The notes: generated from the letters alone by a model not told the origin. A stretch of 12,031 bases of DNA from Chryseobacterium gleum (GCA_945878835.1 CAMCUG010000025.1:1-12031); one strand, 5' to 3'; shown: positions 1 through 7,188, counted from the stretch's first letter. Translations and numbers: made by a program.

Positions 1-324
1 ATTTCGTTGGAGCATGTCATGGTGGTAACCGATGATTTGGCTTTGCCTTTTGGAAAGGTTCGCATGCGCGGAAAGGGCAGCGACGGTGGGCACAACGGTC
101 TAAAGCACATTCAGCAGATATTAAATACGGGAGATTACGCGCGCATTCGCGTGGGCGTAGGAAATGAGTTCGCGAAGGGTCAGCAGATAGATTACGTCTT
201 AGGTGAATGGACATCGGAAGAAAAGACTGGATTGGAGGAAGTTGTTCAGAAAGCCGCTCAAGGATGTTTATCGTTTGCGTTCATTGGTGTTGCTCTTACG
301 ATGAACACGTTTAATTCGAAGTAG
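1..324 (+). CDS. pth: Peptidyl-tRNA hydrolase, C-terminal part (5' end outside window)
   Basis: Pth cleaves the ester bond of peptidyl-tRNAs released from stalled ribosomes in the cytoplasm, recycling tRNA. The frame is open from base 1, reading I-S-L-E-H-V before the first methionine, so the true start lies to the left and about 108 codons are seen. The diagnostic motif is the run from DDLALPFGK through GKGSDGGHNGLKHI, which holds the conserved substrate-binding His-Asn pair of the family. The following R-V-G-V-G segment and the YVLGEW stretch also fit bacterial Pth. The TTG at base 7 could be mistaken for a start, but a protein starting there would lack the N-terminal half of the fold. The gene ends 64 bases before prs and is separated from it by a promoter, so prs does not depend on it for transcription. 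Confidence 0.93.
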   Translation: MSLEHVMVVTDDLALPFGKVRMRGKGSDGGHNGLKHIQQILNTGDYARIRVGVGNEFAKGQQIDYVLGEWTSEEKTGLEEVVQKAAQGCLSFAFIGVALTMNTFNSK

Positions 325-336
325 AAGCTCTACCCC

Positions 337-366
337 TTGTCATTCTCAATAAATTAACTATCTTTG
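337..366 (+). promoter_or_regulatory. Bacteroidota-type promoter of prs-rplY
   Basis: The -33 element TTG lies at 337-339 and the -7 element TATCTTTG at 359-366, separated by exactly 19 bases. This matches the known Bacteroidota sigma-ABfr consensus TTG-N17-23-TAnnTTTG. Transcription would begin a few bases downstream, leaving a leader of roughly 15-20 bases before the prs ATG at 389. The element sits in the short pth-prs gap. The match is read directly from the sequence; promoter activity is inferred. Confidence 0.8.
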
Positions 367-388
367 CAATCCTTTTTCAAGCACTGTT

Positions 389-1330
389 ATGAACGACATG
401 GTAAAAATTCTTTCTGGCTCGGCGTCTAAATACTTAGGCGAGGGCATTGCTCATTCCTTCGGAACAGAGCTCGGAAACGTATTGATTCAGCGCTTTAGCG
501 ACGGTGAATTTTCTCCTTCTATTGAAGAAACGGTGCGCGGAAAAGATGTTATTATTGTTCAGTCAACCTTCCCTCCACAAGATAACTTAATGGAACTTTT
601 ACTTTTGATAGATGCCGCGAAACGCGCGTCTGCTAAGCGTATTGTTGCCGTTATGCCCTACTTCGGATTGGCAAGACAAGACAGAAAAGACAAGCCTCGT
701 GTTCCAATAGGAGCGAAGCTTGTTGCTAATCTACTTACTGCTGCTGGTGTTGACCGTGTAATTACCATGGACCTTCACGCAGAGCAAATTCAAGGATTCT
801 TCGAGGTTCCTGTGGATCACTTGTATGCAAGCACAATTATGATTCCTTTCCTTGAGGCAAAAAATATGACCAACTTGGTTATTGCTGCACCTGATACTGG
901 TGGAACAAAGCGTGCAAGTGCTTACGCGAAAATTTTAGGTTGTGATCTCGCCATTTGCTACAAGCAACGAAAGGCCGCTAACCAGATTGAAAGCATGACC
1001 GTTATTGGTGATGTGAAAGGGAAGGACGTTATAATCGTAGACGATATGGTTGACACAGCAGGAACGTTGTGTAAAGCCGCAGAAATGATGATGGAGCATG
1101 GAGCCTTAAGCGTAAGAGCCATGTGTACGCACGCTGTAATGAGCGGCCCTGCATATGAGCGCATTCAAGATTCGGTGTTGAAGGAATTAATAGTGACCAA
1201 CAGCGTTCCGTTGAAAGATGGAAAGCCAAAAGATAAAATCACGGTGTTAGACATTGCCGAATTATTTGCAAGTGTTCTTCAAAACCTGATTGAAAACAAA
1301 AGTATCAGTTCGAAATTTATTATCTCTTAA
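389..1330 (+). CDS. prs: Ribose-phosphate pyrophosphokinase (PRPP synthetase)
   Basis: The enzyme transfers pyrophosphate from ATP to ribose-5-phosphate, giving PRPP for purine, pyrimidine, NAD, histidine and tryptophan synthesis. At 313 residues it has the usual class I length. Visible motifs include RFSDGE (35-40), the flexible loop ARQDRKDKPRVPIGAK (95-110), the catalytic region DLHAEQIQGFF (128-138, His130), the APDTGG segment (167-172) and the PRPP-binding loop VDDMVDTAGT (217-226). The ATG at 389 follows a well-placed promoter; an in-frame ATG at 398 (residue 4) is a possible alternative, and neither has a Shine-Dalgarno sequence. The rplY start follows 11 bases after the stop, so the two genes are very probably co-transcribed. 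Confidence 0.97.
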   Translation: MNDMVKILSGSASKYLGEGIAHSFGTELGNVLIQRFSDGEFSPSIEETVRGKDVIIVQSTFPPQDNLMELLLLIDAAKRASAKRIVAVMPYFGLARQDRKDKPRVPIGAKLVANLLTAAGVDRVITMDLHAEQIQGFFEVPVDHLYASTIMIPFLEAKNMTNLVIAAPDTGGTKRASAYAKILGCDLAICYKQRKAANQIESMTVIGDVKGKDVIIVDDMVDTAGTLCKAAEMMMEHGALSVRAMCTHAVMSGPAYERIQDSVLKELIVTNSVPLKDGKPKDKITVLDIAELFASVLQNLIENKSISSKFIIS

Positions 1331-1341
1331 AATCAAATAAC

Positions 1342-1938
1342 ATGAAGCAATTTTCATTGAGCGGCTCTCTCCGTGAGAGCGTAGGAAGACAAAATGCAGC
1401 AGAACTACGTCGCAAAGGAGACATTCCTGGCGTTATCTACGGTGGTAACTCTTCTACACACTTTAGCATTACCACCAAAGTAATGGACAAAATCATGGCG
1501 TCATCAGACACCTTGGAATTATTGATCGATATTGACGGAACAGTTCGTCACGGTCTTATTCAAGAAGTTCAACGTCACCCAGTAACAGATAGAGTTGTTC
1601 ACTTGGATGTATTGGAATTAGTTCCTGGAAAAGAAGTTAAAACAGCATTACCCGTTCGTGTAACAGGTAACTCTGAAGGAGTTAAGTCGGGTGGTCGTTT
1701 AGCGATCAACTACCGTAAGGTTCGTGTTTTCGGAAAGCCAGAAGAACTTCCAAACGAAATTATGCTTGATATCACACACTTGAAAATTGGTGATATGATT
1801 CGTATTCGTGAAATTTCTATTCCAGGTTGTAAAGTATTGGAAGCTGATGCTGCTGCTGTTGTTGCAGTACAAGCAACTCGTGCTTCTATCGCTGCTGCAA
1901 CTGCAGACAAAGCACCAGAAGCAAAGAAGAAAAAATAA
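1342..1938 (+). CDS. rplY: Ribosomal protein bL25, long CTC/TL5 type
   Basis: bL25 binds 5S rRNA in the large ribosomal subunit. This is the long form (198 residues). The N-terminal 5S-binding domain is at about 1-93, with hallmarks R-R-K-G-D-I-P-G-V-I-Y-G-G (23-35) and the QEVQRHPVTDRVVHLD run (74-89). A C-terminal beta domain lies at about 99-183, typical of the general-stress-protein CTC/TL5 group. The protein ends in an Ala-rich stretch and a tail of four lysines, as is common for these proteins in Bacteroidota. The start codon lies 11 bases after prs and is preceded by an A-rich stretch rather than a Shine-Dalgarno sequence. A strong intrinsic terminator follows the stop codon, marking this as the last gene of the prs-rplY unit. 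Confidence 0.96.
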   Translation: MKQFSLSGSLRESVGRQNAAELRRKGDIPGVIYGGNSSTHFSITTKVMDKIMASSDTLELLIDIDGTVRHGLIQEVQRHPVTDRVVHLDVLELVPGKEVKTALPVRVTGNSEGVKSGGRLAINYRKVRVFGKPEELPNEIMLDITHLKIGDMIRIREISIPGCKVLEADAAAVVAVQATRASIAAATADKAPEAKKKK

Positions 1939-1954
1939 TTTTCGCCCAATTAAA

Positions 1955-1992
1955 AAAGGGACACCTCAATTTGAAGGTGTCCCTTTATTTTT
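1955..1992 (+). terminator. Rho-independent terminator after rplY
   Basis: A perfect 9-bp stem GGGACACCT (1958-1966) / AGGTGTCCC (1975-1983) extends to 12 bp with the flanking AAA (1955-1957) and TTT (1984-1986). It closes an 8-base loop and is followed by the T-rich tract TTTATTTTT (1984-1992). The A-run before the stem gives it partly bidirectional character, although no converging gene is present. It ends the prs-rplY transcript and lies only 16 bases before the next start codon. Confidence 0.93.
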
Positions 1993-1993
1993 G
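1986..1993 (+). promoter_or_regulatory. Possible -7 box overlapping the terminator T-tract
   Basis: TATTTTTG at 1986-1993 matches the Bacteroidota -7 consensus TAnnTTTG and would start transcription about 8-12 bases before the ATG at 2009. No TTG is present at the expected 17-23 base spacing, because that position is occupied by the terminator stem, so the promoter is incomplete. It is proposed because the terminator just upstream leaves almost no other room for a promoter for the downstream genes. Read-through past the terminator is the alternative. Confidence 0.35.
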
Positions 1994-2008
1994 CATTAAT
2001 AATTCATT

Positions 2009-3385
2009 ATGCCTAATCCAAAACCAAATCGTTCTCGCAGCGAGCGCCCCGCTCGTTCGGGTTCTTCAAAATCGGAACGTCCGGAAAGAGGAGCTCGTCC
2101 AGAGCGCCCTGCTTCGTCGAGACCCGATCGTCCAACACGTGGAGGCGCTTCGTCGAGACCTGACCGTCCTGCACGTTCAGGTTCAGACAGACCCGATCGT
2201 CCAGCACGTTCAGGTTCTGATAGACCCGAACGTCCAGTACGTGGAGGCGCTTCATCGAGACCAGACCGTCCCGTTCGTTCAGGTTCTGATAGACCCGACC
2301 GTGGTGAACGTCCGGAAAGAAGAGATAGCGCAAGACCAACAGGCGGTGGACGTTCAAATCGAACAGGCGGAAGAAACGAAAGTCGTTACAACGCGGAACG
2401 TCCAGAACCGAAAGCTGCAGCACGCCCAGAGCGCCCGGCGAAGGCCCCGAAAGACACGAGCCGTCACGACAGAGGTAAGAATGTTTTGGGCACAAGACCA
2501 AAACGCACAGAAGCGCCGAAGAAATTTGTTCGCGACGAAGATGCGCCGAAGCCGTATCGTTCAAACGCTCGTGAGCGTGTAAAAGAGGAAAAGAAGAAAG
2601 AAAAAAGTGGCGGACTTCACAAAGAGTTCGTTCCTGAAAAAGCATACATAAGCAAGACCGAGCGCGAAGGATTGATTCGTTTGAATAAGTTCTTAAGTAA
2701 CGCAGGAATTGCTTCACGACGCGAAGCCGATCAATTGATTGAACTGGGTTTGGTGAACGTGAACGGTGTTGTGGTGAAAGAATTAGGATTGAAAATAGAT
2801 CCAAAAAACGACGTAGTGAAATACGATGATGCGGTTCTTCGTCCAGAAAAACTACGTTACTTCTTGTTGAATAAGCCGAAAGGATTCCTTACAACCATGG
2901 AAGATCCTGAAGGAAGAAGAACAGTTATGGATTTAGTGAAAGAGGCGTGTGTTGAACGTATTTATCCTGTCGGAAGATTGGATAGAGCAACAACGGGCTT
3001 GCTGTTATTCACGAACGACGGAGAATTGGCGAAACGCCTCATGCATCCGAAGCACGAGTTCCCGAAATTGTATCATGTTGAAACCGATCAGAAAGTAAGA
3101 TCTGAGCACGTGGATCAAATGCGTGAAGGGTTTGTCCTAGACGACGGATTCATTAAGGCAGATGAGATTGAGTATGTGGAAGGGGTGAACGCTAAAAAGC
3201 AAGTGGGTATTCGTATTCACAGTGGAAGAAATAGAATTGTTCGTCGCATGTTCGAGCACTTCGGTTATACCGTTGTAAAATTGGATCGTGTCATGTATGC
3301 TGGTTTAACGAAGAAGGAACTAACGAGAGGAAGATATAGACCACTTACAGAAGGTGAAATCGGATTCTTGAAAATGATTCGTTAA
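2009..3385 (+). CDS. rluB: RsuA/RluB-family pseudouridine synthase with Arg/Pro-rich N-terminal extension
   Basis: This enzyme converts specific uridines in rRNA to pseudouridine; RluB of the same family modifies 23S rRNA helix 89. The conserved part begins near residue 222 with an S4 RNA-binding domain (RLNKFLSNAGIASRREAD, 224-241). The catalytic domain follows, with YFLLNKPKGF (284-293) and GRLDRATTGLLLFTNDGEL (322-340), in which Asp325 is the expected nucleophile; IRIHSGRNRIVRRMFEH (401-417) also fits. The first ~215 residues are predicted disordered and extremely rich in Arg, Pro, Ser, Gly and Asp/Glu, with tandem RPDRP units, then a Lys/Glu-rich linker. At 458 residues it is about twice the size of RsuA, but such tails occur in other Bacteroidota. 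The exact target (RsuA- or RluB-like) is not certain. Its TAA overlaps the next ATG by one base, suggesting translational coupling. Confidence 0.92.
   Translation: MPNPKPNRSRSERPARSGSSKSERPERGARPERPASSRPDRPTRGGASSRPDRPARSGSDRPDRPARSGSDRPERPVRGGASSRPDRPVRSGSDRPDRGERPERRDSARPTGGGRSNRTGGRNESRYNAERPEPKAAARPERPAKAPKDTSRHDRGKNVLGTRPKRTEAPKKFVRDEDAPKPYRSNARERVKEEKKKEKSGGLHKEFVPEKAYISKTEREGLIRLNKFLSNAGIASRREADQLIELGLVNVNGVVVKELGLKIDPKNDVVKYDDAVLRPEKLRYFLLNKPKGFLTTMEDPEGRRTVMDLVKEACVERIYPVGRLDRATTGLLLFTNDGELAKRLMHPKHEFPKLYHVETDQKVRSEHVDQMREGFVLDDGFIKADEIEYVEGVNAKKQVGIRIHSGRNRIVRRMFEHFGYTVVKLDRVMYAGLTKKELTRGRYRPLTEGEIGFLKMIR
2120..2323 (+). repeat. In-frame tandem repeat encoding RPDRPxR units
   Basis: Six units starting with R-P-D/E-R begin at residues 38, 50, 61, 72, 84 and 95, giving spacings of 12, 11, 11, 12 and 11 residues (36 or 33 bases). 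The order of spacer types (GGASS, SGSD, SGSD) then repeats, so the block is also two copies of a 102-base unit, 2120-2221 and 2222-2323. The copies are closely alike at the DNA level over most of their length, for example both containing CGTGGAGGCGCTTC, and diverge at the end of the second. This suggests internal duplication within the pseudouridine synthase gene. Confidence 0.88.
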
Positions 3386-4056
3386 TGAACCCTACCGTTC
3401 GCATAGCCAACCAACTTTCTGAAGACTGGATGTTAATCATCTTCGTCTTTGCTTTGGGAGTTGTTGCGTGGGTAAATCGCGACAACACGGTATTGCGTGC
3501 GATTTTACGTTCGGTATTAAGTCGAAGATTTTTCAAGCAGGAGGAACGAAGAGAAGGGCACGGCTGGAAAAATTTCGGAATGTTGGTTTGTTTTTTTCTG
3601 ATGGGGGGGTTGGTGCTCACTCTTCTTAGCAAACGTTATTTTTCTGACATCTTTACGTTGCTTCCAATTTATCAATTTCTGATCAGTGTTGCTATTGTTG
3701 TGGTTCTTTTTGGATTCAAATGGCTCATGACGTGGTTGATTGCCTTCTTTACAGGCGGGGCATCATCTGCTCTAGAAGACTACAACAAATACTTGGCGTT
3801 AACTTCAAGGTTTGCTGTGTTAGCGCTAATAGTACCCTTGTCATTGGCGGTTTATTCAAGCGGAAATGTGAGTGACACGGCCTTGAATTTATCCCTTGTT
3901 TTATTGATTGTTGTTCCGTTTTTAAGTGCAATTCAGGCTATGTTTTCGGCAATACAAATGGGTGTACCATTTTTCTATATCTTTTTTTACCTTTGCACCT
4001 TCGAAGTTTTGCCTTGGGCAGTTCTTTCGAAACTAATTTGGCTTAACGTTTTTTAG
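3385..4056 (+). CDS. DUF4271 family integral membrane protein
   Basis: The function is unknown. The 223-residue protein has a short N-terminal segment and about six hydrophobic helices at roughly 15-30, 63-81, 95-122, 138-157, 166-188 and 193-218. A basic loop (RRFFKQEERREGHGWK, 48-62) lies between the first two. The last segment contains YLCTFEVLPWAVLSKLI (202-218), resembling the conserved C-terminal signature of DUF4271, a family largely restricted to Bacteroidota. The assignment also rests on context: DUF4271 genes are commonly found beside hemD in this phylum, and hemD follows here after 22 bases. The ATG shares its A with the TAA of the pseudouridine synthase gene (TAATG), so translation is probably coupled. 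No transport, enzymatic or binding motif is visible, so no role is assigned. Confidence 0.82.
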   Translation: MNPTVRIANQLSEDWMLIIFVFALGVVAWVNRDNTVLRAILRSVLSRRFFKQEERREGHGWKNFGMLVCFFLMGGLVLTLLSKRYFSDIFTLLPIYQFLISVAIVVVLFGFKWLMTWLIAFFTGGASSALEDYNKYLALTSRFAVLALIVPLSLAVYSSGNVSDTALNLSLVLLIVVPFLSAIQAMFSAIQMGVPFFYIFFYLCTFEVLPWAVLSKLIWLNVF

Positions 4057-4067
4057 AGGATATCCTC
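4056..4067. other. 12-base perfect palindrome between DUF4271 gene and hemD
   Basis: GAGGATATCCTC is a perfect palindrome that begins on the last base of the TAG stop codon at 4054-4056 and ends 11 bases before the hemD ATG. It has no loop and no T-tract, so it is not a terminator. It could be a protein-binding site or chance. Confidence 0.5.
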
Positions 4068-4078
4068 AACTTTCAGAG

Positions 4079-4822
4079 ATGGCAGAGAAAATTAAAACAA
4101 TTTTAATTACGCAACAAGATCCTGGGTCCGACAAGAATCCTTATGTAGATCTTGCTAAAAAGCATAAGCTAAAAATTGATTATCGTCCTTTCGTGCATAT
4201 TGAAGGCCTGAGTGGTCAAGACTTCCGTCAGCAACGAATAGATTACGCTGAACACCCTTCAGTGTTGTTCACCAGCAGAAATGCAGTGGATCATTATTTC
4301 CGTTTAGCGAAAGAATTACGCATGACTGTTTCCGACGCAACGAAATATTTTTGTCTCAGTGAAGCCATTGCCTTTTATCTCCAGAAGTATACTCAGTTTA
4401 GAAAAAGAAAAATTTTCTACGGAAACGGAACGTTTGCAGAAATAATGGATTACGTGAAGAAGCACAAAACTGAAAAGTTTATGCTTCCTTGTTCAGATAT
4501 GTTAAAACCAAGTATTCCTGAGATTTTAACAAAGGAAAAAATTGACTACTCTAAGGCGGTCATGTACAAAACGGTTTGCAGCGATTTAAGTGATTTGGCC
4601 GATGTGAAATACGACATGCTTGTATTCTTCTCTCCATCAGATATTGAATCGTTATTCAAGAACTTCCCCAAATTCAAACAGAATACAACGAAGATTGCAG
4701 TATTCGGACAAACCACTGCTTTGGCAGTTGAAAACGCGAAGCTTCGTATAGATGTTATGGCACCGAACCCAAAGGCGCCAAGCATGAGTAAGGCTATAGA
4801 ATTGTTCATTCAGCAGAAGTAA
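4079..4822 (+). CDS. hemD: Uroporphyrinogen-III synthase
   Basis: HemD cyclises hydroxymethylbilane to uroporphyrinogen III with inversion of ring D, the branch-point step to haem, sirohaem and cobalamin. The family is poorly conserved, but the 247-residue length and the two-lobed pattern fit. Visible landmarks are the N-terminal strand KTILITQQDP (6-15), VLFTSRNAVDHYF (62-74), the mid-protein YKTV strand (163-166), VFFSPSDIESLF (182-193), and the C-terminal IAVFGQTTALAVENA (206-220) followed by a proline-rich P-N-P-K-A-P-S segment. The last two correspond to the usual 'FTSPSAV..F' and 'aIGp.TA.al...G' motifs. It follows the DUF4271 gene by 22 bases in the same direction. Haem demand links it loosely to the cytochrome genes at the far end of the window, but nothing shows co-regulation. 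Confidence 0.88.
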   Translation: MAEKIKTILITQQDPGSDKNPYVDLAKKHKLKIDYRPFVHIEGLSGQDFRQQRIDYAEHPSVLFTSRNAVDHYFRLAKELRMTVSDATKYFCLSEAIAFYLQKYTQFRKRKIFYGNGTFAEIMDYVKKHKTEKFMLPCSDMLKPSIPEILTKEKIDYSKAVMYKTVCSDLSDLADVKYDMLVFFSPSDIESLFKNFPKFKQNTTKIAVFGQTTALAVENAKLRIDVMAPNPKAPSMSKAIELFIQQK

Positions 4823-4885
4823 TATTCTCTTTTATGGCATAAGTGTTTGTGAAGGCATTGAATGCGTTTCATGACTTTTGTGCTC

Positions 4886-5965
4886 ATGATACACGTAAAT
4901 CAACTCCAATATACCCTAGCACTTTCTAACGTGCCGCATTTAGGTCCTATTCGATTTCGTAAGCTTATTGAAAAGTTCGGTTCGGCGGAAGCTGCCTTTC
5001 ATACTCCTGTTTTCAAATGGGAACTTCCAATTCGTTTAAAATTAGATGCGGAGAAGAAAACTGAATTTCTGCTCAAAGCTGAGCGCGAAATGAGCGATGC
5101 CCTTCAACATAAAATTGAAATAGTAACTTATGCCTGTGACAATTATCCCAAGCGATTGAAGTACTTCGACGATGCACCTGTTTTTCTTTTTAAACGAGGC
5201 CACGCACAGGTTAATCCAGCGCGAACCATAGGCATAGTAGGGACGCGCAACGCAACGGCTTATGGCAGATCGTTCTGCAATGAACTCATTGCATCGCTTC
5301 GTGAATTGGATGTGGTGGTCATAAGCGGATTGGCTCTTGGAATAGATGCTCAGGCTCACACTTCAGCATTAGAAAGCAAATTGGTCACGTGGGCGTGCAT
5401 AGCCAACGGACATGAGAATATTTATCCGAAAGAGAATCGGAAACTCATTCAGCGTATTGAGGAAACCGGATTGGTGTTTTCGGAATTGGCGCCCTATGTA
5501 AAGGCAGAAAGAGAGTATTTTCAAACGCGAAACAGATGTATAGCTGCTCTTTCGGACGCTGTGCTTGTCGTTGAGTCAGCAGCCAAGGGTGGATCGCTTG
5601 TAACAGCGAATTTCGCGAACGACTTCAACAAGGAAGTTTTTGCGTTACCCGGTCGAGCGAATGACGCATACAGCAGAGGCTGTAACAATCTCATTCGTCA
5701 ACAAAAGGCCCATTTGATTACCTCTGCTGAGGAGTTGTGTTTGCTTATGGATTGGCAGTTGGATGCCAAGGCAACACAATTAGTTATTCCGGAATTGAGT
5801 GTTGAAGAGACGAAGGTTTTCAATTTGCTTCGAAGAGAAAACTCGTTGGATTTAGATGTTTTGAAGTTGAAATTCGAAGGTGAAAATCTAGCGCTTCATT
5901 TGTTGAAATTGGAATTGAAAGGCGTGGTGCGCTGTTTACCCGGAAACAAAATTGAATTGGCTTAA
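4886..5965 (+). CDS. dprA: DNA-processing protein DprA (Smf)
   Basis: DprA binds incoming single-stranded DNA and loads RecA during natural transformation; many non-competent bacteria keep it too. Numbering from the ATG at 4886 gives 359 residues. An N-terminal helical region (1-75) begins LQYTLALSNVPHLGP. The Rossmann-like core follows, with GIVGTRNATAYG (116-127), ISGLALGIDAQAH (146-158), YPKEN (180-184), TRNRCIAALSDAVLVVES (214-231), GGSLVTA (235-241) and ALPGR (253-257). A C-terminal winged-helix-like domain lies at about 300-357. I chose 4886 because related proteins start only about 8-10 residues before the YALALS-like stretch; ATGs at 4862 and 4871 are in frame and would add 8 or 5 residues. 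Some core positions differ from the usual pattern. The stop overlaps the converging FtsX-family gene. Confidence 0.93.
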   Translation: MIHVNQLQYTLALSNVPHLGPIRFRKLIEKFGSAEAAFHTPVFKWELPIRLKLDAEKKTEFLLKAEREMSDALQHKIEIVTYACDNYPKRLKYFDDAPVFLFKRGHAQVNPARTIGIVGTRNATAYGRSFCNELIASLRELDVVVISGLALGIDAQAHTSALESKLVTWACIANGHENIYPKENRKLIQRIEETGLVFSELAPYVKAEREYFQTRNRCIAALSDAVLVVESAAKGGSLVTANFANDFNKEVFALPGRANDAYSRGCNNLIRQQKAHLITSAEELCLLMDWQLDAKATQLVIPELSVEETKVFNLLRRENSLDLDVLKLKFEGENLALHLLKLELKGVVRCLPGNKIELA

Positions 5966-7185
5966 TCTTGCGACTTGTTGTATTGAAATTTTTTCAATAA
6001 AGCCGGAACGAAGACAAGGCAAAAGACGCTGCCAATGGTGCAGACAGTTAGGAAAATAAGAGCCACGGATGAAGGAATAATGTGAACCGGATAGAACTCA
6101 ACCACGGCTCCTTGCATACGAACCAGCCCCACTGTTTGTTGAAGGTATGTAAGCGTTAAGCCGAGTGCGGTTCCAACCAGCGCACCCGTTAGGTTAATGA
6201 ACACACCTTCTAAAATGAAAATGTTGCGAATGGTGGCTTTAGTAGCGCCCATGCTGTACATGACGTGAATGTCTTTTTTCTTTTCAATAATGAGCAGCGT
6301 AAGTGAAGCCAAGATGTTGAAGCTTGCAATGATGAGAATGAAAACTAAAATGAGGTAGGTCGCCCATTTCTCGCTTTCATTTGTTTTGTATACCAAGGCG
6401 TTTTTGTCTTCGCGCGTTTGAACGTTGAGATTCGGCAGCATGGATTGAAGTTCTTCCTTCAACTTATTCAAATTCGTATTGGGTGAAGTTTGAATTTCCA
6501 AAGCTGTAAACGTTGAATCCATTTCATACAGCTCTCGTGCTAATCTGAAAGGAAGGAAAATATATTTCTTGTCGAGTTCAGCATTCGCTGTGAAGATTCC
6601 GGTTACACGCAGATTCGTTTCGTTGAATGCGTTTTCACGGTTGGTTGAAAGTCTTCGGCCCGCAACTGGTGTTTTAATGTTCAGAACAACGGGTGGTTGA
6701 AGGGAAGATGGGAATTGCAATTCTCCGCGCACACCAAGTCCAACCACCGCGTAATTGGCTGAATCTTCTTCCAACAAAAACTCGCCCGCATAGACCATGC
6801 TGTCGGTGGGCAACGTTTTTACATAGGCGGCTTCAATGCCTTTAATGGTGGCTACTGTATTGGAATTGTTGTATTGCAACCAGGCATCGTTTTCAATCAC
6901 TTTTCCAATGAGAGTAACACCTTCAAGTTGTTGAATTTTTTCGAAGGGAATGGATTTCTCTTCGATTTGAATTCCTTGTTTTGCAACAATGGTTATTGGT
7001 GCATCGAAGCTCGAGAATAGATCTTCAATAAGAAGTTCAAGGCCATTGAAGGCACTCATTACAAGGATCATTGCACAAGCAACAAATGCCACAACGCTCA
7101 TAGAAATGAGCGATATGGCATTTATAATGTTTCGCGATTTCTTCGCGAACAAATAGCGTCTAGCAATGAAGAGCGATAACTTCAC
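5962..7185 (-). CDS. LolC/LolE-like ABC transporter permease (FtsX family)
   Basis: This is probably the inner-membrane permease of an ABC system that extracts lipoproteins from the inner membrane (Lol-type); no ATPase or partner gene is in the window, so the substrate is inferred from family. The 407-residue protein has the typical topology: one N-terminal helix (22-46) after the FIARRYLFAKKSRNIINAIS start, a large periplasmic MacB-like domain (about 47-272), and three C-terminal helices (275-300, 325-350, 375-397). Between helices 2 and 3 lies the family signature EKKKDIHVMYSMGATKATIR (301-320), the region that contacts the ATPase. The start is GTG at 7185-7183, three bases after the hppD stop; no ATG is suitably placed. 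It is the last gene of the minus-strand cluster, and its TAA shares TTAA with the dprA stop. Confidence 0.9.
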   Translation of the reverse strand: MKLSLFIARRYLFAKKSRNIINAISLISMSVVAFVACAMILVMSAFNGLELLIEDLFSSFDAPITIVAKQGIQIEEKSIPFEKIQQLEGVTLIGKVIENDAWLQYNNSNTVATIKGIEAAYVKTLPTDSMVYAGEFLLEEDSANYAVVGLGVRGELQFPSSLQPPVVLNIKTPVAGRRLSTNRENAFNETNLRVTGIFTANAELDKKYIFLPFRLARELYEMDSTFTALEIQTSPNTNLNKLKEELQSMLPNLNVQTREDKNALVYKTNESEKWATYLILVFILIIASFNILASLTLLIIEKKKDIHVMYSMGATKATIRNIFILEGVFINLTGALVGTALGLTLTYLQQTVGLVRMQGAVVEFYPVHIIPSSVALIFLTVCTIGSVFCLVFVPALLKKFQYNKSQD

Positions 7186-7188
7186 GAA

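Noticed and set aside
321..333. Small hairpin GTAGA-AGC-TCTAC after pth as a terminator
   Set aside because: The stem is only 5 bp, overlaps the stop codon and has no T-tract after it.
1971..2582. 203-codon plus-strand open frame overlapping the pseudouridine synthase in another frame
   Set aside because: It begins in the terminator and runs through the Arg/Pro repeat, where the repeated codons avoid stops in all frames. Its product is a repetitive V/Q/R/D mix with no recognisable fold, and the true frame carries the S4 and catalytic motifs.
2013..2804. 263-codon minus-strand open frame opposite the same gene
   Set aside because: It is also a by-product of the repeat's base composition. It would begin inside the coding sequence of a clear enzyme and shows no domain, signal or promoter.
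4847..4880. Promoter for dprA from TTG at 4847 and GACTTTTG at 4873
   Set aside because: The -7 box lacks the initial TA and the 23-base spacer is at the limit, so the match is too weak to list.
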